Below the pieces are notes generated by a model. The model ran no database searches, had not been told where the DNA came from, and saw only the letters and a list, made by a program, of their open reading frames with translations. 18,745 bases of DNA from UBA9676 sp036522155 (GTDB taxonomy: Bacteria > Actinomycetota > Actinomycetes > Streptosporangiales > Streptosporangiaceae), in NCBI GenBank assembly GCA_036522155.1, contig DATDGI010000171.1:1-18745 (forward strand), given 5' to 3'. Made by a program: the position numbers and the translations under genes. Shown here piece after piece: positions 14,796-18,745 of the stretch. The stretch's first letter is position 1, and every line of letters starts with the position of its first letter.

Positions 14796-15084
14796 CCCGC
14801 ACACGGCTCGCCGCCCCGGCGCTGAACTGCGGAGATCCGGACGAGCCCGGCAAAGGCGACGCAACTGCCCGCCTGCCGCCACTGGCAACGGCGCGAGCCG
14901 GGCCGTGTATTGTATATAAACCACCATTCAGTGAGAGTCGTAGATCACGTTCGCGTAACTGGCTCTTTGGTCAATAGATAATCCCCGTTTGGCGCTGTGA
15001 GCAGGCCAATCGCGGTCCGCGCGGTTAGTTACCAGCGGGTTCGCCCGGCCGCCCCGGTGGGGCCGGTCAGCCCGGTCAGCCCGG
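14796..15084. other. intergenic region downstream of the tRNA-like gene
   Basis: The first 110 bp are GC-rich. CACGGCTCGC at 14802-14811 is partly complementary to GCGAGCCGGGCCGTG at 14893-14907, but the loop is about 80 nt, too long for an ordinary terminator. From 14905 to 15010 the DNA is AT-enriched and carries ATTGTATATAA (14909-14919) and TAGATAAT near 14975. No ORF with family similarity was found. Confidence 0.35.
14909..14919. promoter_or_regulatory. AT-rich motif ATTGTATATAA, second copy
   Basis: Identical over 11 bp to 347-357, and the similarity extends to 17 bp as ATTGTATATAA-R-C-S-ACC. On the minus strand it reads TTATATACAAT, containing TACAAT, a -10-like hexamer. Function is unknown. 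Confidence 0.35.
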
Positions 15085-15089
15085 TCAGC
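15063..15089. repeat. three 9-bp tandem repeats at the PPOX gene stop
   Basis: CCGGTCAGC is repeated exactly three times (15063-15071, 15072-15080, 15081-15089). Read on the minus strand, the first unit met supplies the TGA stop of the gene ending at 15085. Confidence 0.75.
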
Positions 15090-15495
15090 CGCTCACGTCG
15101 GGGCCGGCCCCGGTGAGGCTGACCCGGACCGCGACCCGGCGCTCGCGGGTCATCGCCGACCGGTAGTCGTCCCAGTCCGAATGCTCGCCGGAGATCCGGC
15201 GGTAGTAGTCGATGAGCAGGTCCATGGCGCCGGGCAGCGAGATGACCTCCGCCTCGCCGTCGACGCGCACCCAGTCGCCGAAGAAGCCATCGGACAGAAC
15301 GCACAGCGACACCCGCGGGTCACGCCGCAGGTTCTGCGTCTTGACCGCGGTCTCGCGGGTGCTGATCAGCACCCGCCCCTTCTCGTCGCACGCGCACAGC
15401 ACCGGCGATAGCTGAGGCCGCCCGTCGCGGCGGACGGTGGCGAGGACGGCCCGGTGATGGGCACGCAGGAACTCGCGGGCCGCGTCCAGGTCCAT
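15085..15495 (-). CDS. PPOX-class F420-dependent (Rv1155-like) protein
   Basis: A 136-residue split-beta-barrel protein of the pyridoxamine-phosphate-oxidase-like superfamily. The order HRAVLATVRRDGRPQLSPV, then KTQNLRRDPRVSLCV, then ISGEHSDWDDYRSAM matches the mycobacterial F420-binding protein Rv1155 and its group. It probably forms a dimer with the cofactor (F420 or FMN) at the interface and may reduce an unsaturated or quinone-like substrate; the substrate is not known. ATG at 15495 starts three nucleotides after the stop of the DUF4287 gene, so the two are very likely co-transcribed. Its stop codon lies in a 9-bp tandem repeat. Confidence 0.88.
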   Translation of the reverse strand: MDLDAAREFLRAHHRAVLATVRRDGRPQLSPVLCACDEKGRVLISTRETAVKTQNLRRDPRVSLCVLSDGFFGDWVRVDGEAEVISLPGAMDLLIDYYRRISGEHSDWDDYRSAMTRERRVAVRVSLTGAGPDVSG

Positions 15496-15498
15496 CTG

Positions 15499-15726
15499 TC
15501 AGGCGAAGTTGAGGCGGGTGCGCCGCTGCCGCTCGTACTCGTGCACGATGGCGCGGGCGTAACCGCTCGACAGGCCGTGCTCGTCGGCCAGCCAGTGCGC
15601 CCGTTCATCGCACCTGAGGAACGCGGGACCCGACTCCAGGCTTCTGAACCACTCGACCAGGTCTCGTCCGGTGACGGAGGGGATGCGCGCGATCAGGTTC
15701 TTGTGCGTCTCCGGGGAGTGGTTCAT
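15499..15726 (-). CDS. DUF4287 domain-containing protein
   Basis: A 75-residue soluble protein with SPETHKNLIARIPSVTGRDL, then VEWFRSL and a C-terminal helix around HWLADEHGLSSGYARAIVHE. This layout fits DUF4287, a small family of unknown function often found near stress or repair genes. ATG at 15726 was taken as start. GTG at 15732, two codons earlier, has better spacing from GGAGG and is a good alternative. The open frame reaching 15906 covers the upstream non-coding region and is not credible. It heads a two-gene unit with the PPOX protein. Confidence 0.75.
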   Translation of the reverse strand: MNHSPETHKNLIARIPSVTGRDLVEWFRSLESGPAFLRCDERAHWLADEHGLSSGYARAIVHEYERQRRTRLNFA

Positions 15727-15873
15727 TGCCACGGGCACCTCCTGGGCCGGACGGCTCCTTGGTGTCGAGAGTGCACTACGCACACGCCCCTGACAACCCC
15801 CTGTCGTTAGCTTTCCGTAATACAACCGCCGGCTCGTGTCCACCGGGGCGTTCACCCGGGCGAGCCAGCACGG

Positions 15874-15909
15874 CCGGTGCCCCGGCGGCACGGGCCGCCG
15901 GGGCACCGG
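15874..15909 (-). terminator. 16-bp perfect hairpin after the secreted repeat protein
   Basis: CCGGTGCCCCGGCGGC (15874-15889) pairs without mismatch with GCCGCCGGGGCACCGG (15894-15909) across a 4-nt loop. It begins 18 nt beyond the stop of the minus-strand gene ending at 15928. No U-run follows, which is common for actinomycete terminators. It also insulates the DUF4287 unit downstream. Confidence 0.75.
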
Positions 15910-15927
15910 GAGAGAACGGGGCGCCGG

Positions 15928-17010
15928 TCAGGCGCCAGCCGGGTAGCTGATCCCGGCCAGTGAGGTGAACTGTGTCGTGGAGCCGTGGAAGGCGTAGACG
16001 GCGCCCGACGGGGTGATCTCCAGGCTGTTCTCGGTGCCGTTCCAGGTGTAGACCGGCAGGTACAGCCGGTGGCTTGGGCGGTACGCGGGCGGCAGGATGG
16101 TGGCTTCCTCGTTCGACCCGACCGGCAGGTGCATCGAGCCGGACAGGTGAACGATGCCGTCATCGATGCTGGCCGCCGGGTTGCCGCTGTCCCACGGGAT
16201 CTGGGATGTCTGCCAGCCGTTGATCAGCGTCAGCTTGTGCGGCGCCAGGCCGATCGGGAACGAGACGCCGGCCAGCGAGGAGAACCACTTGGTGCTGCCG
16301 GACCCGAACAGCCACATGCTGCCGCTGGGGGCGATCTCCAGGCTGCCCTCGGTGCCGCTGACCGTGTAGACCGGCAGGTACAGCTGGTGGCTGGGCCGGT
16401 ACGCCTTGGGCAGGACGGCGAACTTCCCGCTCGACCCGGACGGCTGCTTCAGTGATCCGGCCAGGTAGACCACGCCGTCGGTGGCCATGACGGTGGGGTT
16501 GCCGGTGCCGTACGTGCTCTGGGCCGACCGCCAGCCGTTGATCAGGGCCACCTTGTGGGAGCCCGGGTTGACCGGGAAGGAGACGCCCGCCAGCGAGGAG
16601 TAGGCCTTGGTGTTGCCCGCCCCGAACAGGGACATGGCACCGCCGGGGGTGATCTCCAGGCTGCCCTCGCCGCCGTCGTAGGTGTAGACCGGGAGGTAAA
16701 GCGTGTGGCCCGGGCGGTAGGCGGGCGGCAGGACGGCGAACTCGTCGTTCGTCCCGGAGGGCTGGTGCAGCGATCCGGACAGGTGCACGATGCCGTCGTT
16801 CTCGCTCACCGCGGGGTCGCCGGTGCCGTAGATGGGCTGGCTGCTCGCCCACCCGTTGAGCAGGGTCAGCGGCTGGGACAGCACGTTCTGCGGCATGCTG
16901 TGCAGCTCGGTGGCCGCGGACGCGGTGCCGCTGCCGACGGAGACGGCCAGCGCCAGCGCCGACGCCAGGAGCGCCGGTGACAGAGCGAGCAGGGATCGGG
17001 TGCGGGTCAT
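15928..17010 (-). CDS. secreted protein of three 106-residue repeats
   Basis: A 360-residue exported protein with a basic start (MTRTR), a hydrophobic core and the cleavage motif ASA-A at 30-33. The rest is three repeats with an exact 106-residue period: NGW at 52-54, 158-160 and 264-266; YRP at 98-100, 204-206 and 310-312. Each runs from INGW through GTGNP, DGIVHLSGS, FAVLPPAYRPSH, LYLPVY, SLEITPSG and FSSLAGVSFP. The pattern (YRP, then a strand, then G-SLxIxPxG, then SLAGVSF) resembles beta-rich phage tail-fibre tip or adhesin modules, but I cannot assign a family. No cysteine is seen in the mature part. ATG at 17010 has GAGG five bases before it. It probably acts outside the cell or at its surface. 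Confidence 0.8.
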   Translation of the reverse strand: MTRTRSLLALSPALLASALALAVSVGSGTASAATELHSMPQNVLSQPLTLLNGWASSQPIYGTGDPAVSENDGIVHLSGSLHQPSGTNDEFAVLPPAYRPGHTLYLPVYTYDGGEGSLEITPGGAMSLFGAGNTKAYSSLAGVSFPVNPGSHKVALINGWRSAQSTYGTGNPTVMATDGVVYLAGSLKQPSGSSGKFAVLPKAYRPSHQLYLPVYTVSGTEGSLEIAPSGSMWLFGSGSTKWFSSLAGVSFPIGLAPHKLTLINGWQTSQIPWDSGNPAASIDDGIVHLSGSMHLPVGSNEEATILPPAYRPSHRLYLPVYTWNGTENSLEITPSGAVYAFHGSTTQFTSLAGISYPAGA

Positions 17011-17146
17011 GGTCCTCACAGCCTTTCGGTCGACCCCGCCGCCACGGCGGGGCTTACTCATGCCTGTGAGAGGAAGGGGGCCGCGCCCGGCCAACAAGTT
17101 TGCGGCCAGATTCTGGGCCGGGCGGAGAAGGCCCGAGGACGGGTGA

Positions 17147-17171
17147 CGGGGACTGGCCCGGCCAGCCCCCG
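17147..17171 (-). terminator. hairpin downstream of the thiolase gene
   Basis: CGGGG-A-CTGGC (17147-17157) pairs with GCCAG-C-CCCCG (17161-17171) with one A/C mismatch and a 3-nt loop. It lies 10 nt past the stop of the minus-strand gene. It could extend through GGTGA (17142-17146) with TCACC. No U-run is present. The remaining 17011-17146 stretch is leader sequence of the secreted protein, where no promoter was read confidently. Confidence 0.55.
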
Positions 17172-17181
17172 CCTCACCGGG

Positions 17182-18402
17182 TCAGGACAGGCGTTCCACG
17201 ATCATCGCCATGCCCTGGCCACCGCCGACGCACATGGTTTCCAGGCCGAACGTCTTGTCGTGGAACTGCAGGCTGTTGAGCAGAGTGCTGGTGATCCGGG
17301 CGCCGGTCATGCCGAACGGGTGGCCGACCGCGATGGCGCCGCCGTTGACGTTCAGCTTGTCGATGTCGATGCCCAGGTCGCGGTAGGACGGGATGACCTG
17401 GGCCGCGAACGCCTCGTTGATCTCGACCAGGTCGACGTCGTCGATGGTCATACCGGCCCGGGCCAGCGCCTGCCGGGAGGCGTCCACCGGTCCCAGTCCC
17501 ATGATCTCCGGCGACAGCGCCGACAGCCCGGTGGCGACGATCCGCGCCAGCGGGGTGATGCCCAGGTCGGCAGCTTTCCGGTCGCTCATGATGACCACCG
17601 CGGCGGCCCCGTCGTTGAGCGGGCAGCAGTTGCCGGCCGTGACCGTCCCGTCCGGGCGGAACACCGGCCGCAGCCCGGCGACCTTCTCCAGGGTGGTCCC
17701 CGGCCGTGGGCCGTCGTCGGCCGCGACCACGGTGCCGTCCGGCATGGTGGCGGGCGTGATGTCGCGCTGCCAGAACCCGTTGGCGATCGCCTTCTCGGCC
17801 AGGTTCTGCGACCGCACCCCGAACTCGTCCTGCTCGGCGCGGGTGATCCCGCGCAGCTGCGCGACGTTCTCGGCCGTCTGCCCCATCGCGATGTAGATGT
17901 CGGGGACGGTGCCGTCGGCCCTGGGGTCGTGCCATGTTTCGCTGCCCGCGCCGGACCGGGCTTCCGTCCGGGCCTCTGCCCCGGCGAACGCCGGGTTCTT
18001 GGTGTCCGGCCAGCTGTCGCTGCTGCCCTTGCCGAACCGGCTCACGCACTCCACCCCGGCCGAGATGAACACGTCACCCTCGCCGGCCTTGATGGCGTGG
18101 AACGCCATCCGGGTGGTCTGCAGCGACGACGAGCAGTACCGGCTGAGCGTGGTGCCCGGCAGGTGGTCGAAGCCGAGCATCACCGCCACCACCCGGGCCA
18201 TGTTGAAGCCCTGCTCGCCGCCGGGCAGGCCGCAGCCGAGGATGAGGTCACCGACGCCGGCCGGGTCCAGCTGGGGCACCTTGGCCAGAGCCGCGGTCAC
18301 CATCTGGCACGTGAGGTCGTCGGGGCGGACGGTGGTCAGCGATCCCTTGAAGGCCCGGCCGATCGGTGAGCGGGCGGTGGCGACGATGACTGCTTCGGTC
18401 AT
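17182..18402 (-). CDS. Acetyl-CoA C-acetyltransferase (thiolase)
   Basis: A 406-residue thiolase that condenses or cleaves acyl-CoA in beta-oxidation or acetoacetyl-CoA formation. The nucleophile is C90 in SRYCSSSLQT, NEAF is at 329-332, the catalytic histidine H361 is in GHPFGMTGAR, and the second catalytic cysteine C391 is in CVGGGQG. The loop GNCCPLNDGAAAV (258-270) has two cysteines where GNASG is usual. The frame is open to 18708, but ATG at 18402 has AAGGGAG eight bases upstream and gives the standard N-terminus MTEAVIVATARSPIG. Cystathionine beta-synthase lies divergent, as in mycobacteria where fadA3 and cbs are close. Chain-length preference cannot be told. Confidence 0.93.
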   Translation of the reverse strand: MTEAVIVATARSPIGRAFKGSLTTVRPDDLTCQMVTAALAKVPQLDPAGVGDLILGCGLPGGEQGFNMARVVAVMLGFDHLPGTTLSRYCSSSLQTTRMAFHAIKAGEGDVFISAGVECVSRFGKGSSDSWPDTKNPAFAGAEARTEARSGAGSETWHDPRADGTVPDIYIAMGQTAENVAQLRGITRAEQDEFGVRSQNLAEKAIANGFWQRDITPATMPDGTVVAADDGPRPGTTLEKVAGLRPVFRPDGTVTAGNCCPLNDGAAAVVIMSDRKAADLGITPLARIVATGLSALSPEIMGLGPVDASRQALARAGMTIDDVDLVEINEAFAAQVIPSYRDLGIDIDKLNVNGGAIAVGHPFGMTGARITSTLLNSLQFHDKTFGLETMCVGGGQGMAMIVERLS

Positions 18403-18667
18403 GGCACGCTCCCTTGCGTGGTCGGGCGGCCGGGGGACGCGGGTCGTACCCGTATGCAGCGTACGCCGCCACCGGCCGGGCGCCGCGACCCCGGTTCTGC
18501 GCCCCGGGCACCCACTGGCCGCCCTGCGCGGTGCGCGGGCCGGGACGGGCTGCTGCGGCACGGCCCGGCCGGGAGCGGGTGTGGGATAGCGTCGGTCGGA
18601 CAGGGCCCGGCGCAGGCCGGCCGCACCGGCGCGGCTGGCTGACCAGGGCTTTCCGGAGGGCTGGACG
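18403..18667. promoter_or_regulatory. divergent promoter region of thiolase and cbs, with a candidate -10 for cbs
   Basis: The gap is GC-rich. TAGCGT at 18587-18592, in GGGATAGCGTCGG, fits an actinobacterial -10 box for the plus-strand gene. GTACCCGTATGCAGCGTAC (18447-18465) contains repeated GTA(C) blocks. No -35 was convincing. Confidence 0.3.
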
Positions 18668-18745
18668 ATGCGGGTACACGATTCCCTGATCGAGCTGGTC
18701 GGCGACACCCCGCTGGTCCGGCTGCGGGCGGTGACCCGCGGCCTG
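18668..18745 (+). CDS. cbs: Cystathionine beta-synthase, N-terminal fragment
   Basis: ATG at 18668, with GGAGGG eight bases upstream, opens a frame that runs off the window. The 26 residues MRVHDSLIELVGDTPLVRLR and following are the typical start of cystathionine beta-synthase (N-L-x-x-x-G-D-T-P-L-V-R region), a fold-type-II PLP enzyme joining serine and homocysteine. A cysteine synthase is the main alternative, as it shares this motif; proximity to a thiolase supports the actinobacterial cbs locus. The catalytic lysine lies outside the window. Confidence 0.75.
   Translation, partial: MRVHDSLIELVGDTPLVRLRAVTRGL

Noticed and set aside
14557..14853. 98-residue minus-strand ORF with VPPVGLEPTLG
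   Set aside because: It is the antisense of the tRNA-like gene; the GLEPT pattern is the usual artefact of reading a T arm backwards.
15727..15906. N-terminal extension of DUF4287 protein
   Set aside because: It covers the probable promoter and the terminator hairpin region, and has no domain.
17143..18369. 408-residue plus-strand ORF
   Set aside because: It is antisense to the thiolase, which has clear catalytic motifs on the other strand.

Overview
The window is strongly GC-rich, with GTG starts common, Leu codons almost all CTG/CTC and short or overlapping gene junctions. This points to a high-GC actinomycete. Supporting markers are a BldC regulator, the block mfd - lipoprotein - mazG - eno - ftsB-like - DUF501 - ppx, also seen in mycobacteria and streptomycetes, an F420-type flavin/deazaflavin-binding protein of the Rv1155 kind, and fadA-like thiolase next to cystathionine beta-synthase. 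I cannot name the genus from sequence alone.

Layout. (1) 1-2063: the 3' end of an unknown gene running into a 26-bp tandem repeat, then bldC (minus) divergent from a fold-type-II PLP threonine/serine dehydratase-like gene and a small DUF4229 membrane protein. (2) 2060-4972, minus strand: a long CysC with an N-terminal ATP-sulfurylase domain that has lost its catalytic motifs, and an SAM-methyltransferase-like protein with a long Ala/Pro/Thr-rich N-terminal tail. The latter is preceded by a possible six-codon leader ORF. (3) 5138-14535, plus strand: mfd, SurA_N-like lipoprotein, mazG, eno, ftsB/divIC-like, DUF501, ppx/gppA and a family-5 uracil-DNA glycosylase. This is a housekeeping block for DNA repair, nucleotide sanitation, glycolysis, division and (p)ppGpp/polyphosphate metabolism; from eno onward successive genes overlap. 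(4) 14536-15084: a comparatively AT-rich gap with an odd class-I tRNA-like gene carrying anticodon UAA and C33. (5) 15085-17010, minus strand: an Rv1155-like PPOX/F420 protein and a DUF4287 protein in a two-gene unit, then a secreted protein made of three gapless 106-residue repeats with a strong hairpin after it. (6) 17182-18745: acetyl-CoA acetyltransferase (minus) divergent from the first 26 codons of cystathionine beta-synthase.

The most unusual items are the noncanonical tRNA and its flanks, the CysC with a degenerate sulfurylase domain, the triple-repeat secreted protein, and the methyltransferase with its leader ORF. No IS element, CRISPR array, prophage or toxin-antitoxin module was seen. 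I do not see a clear new multi-gene system; the tRNA-like gene is the best single candidate for new biology.
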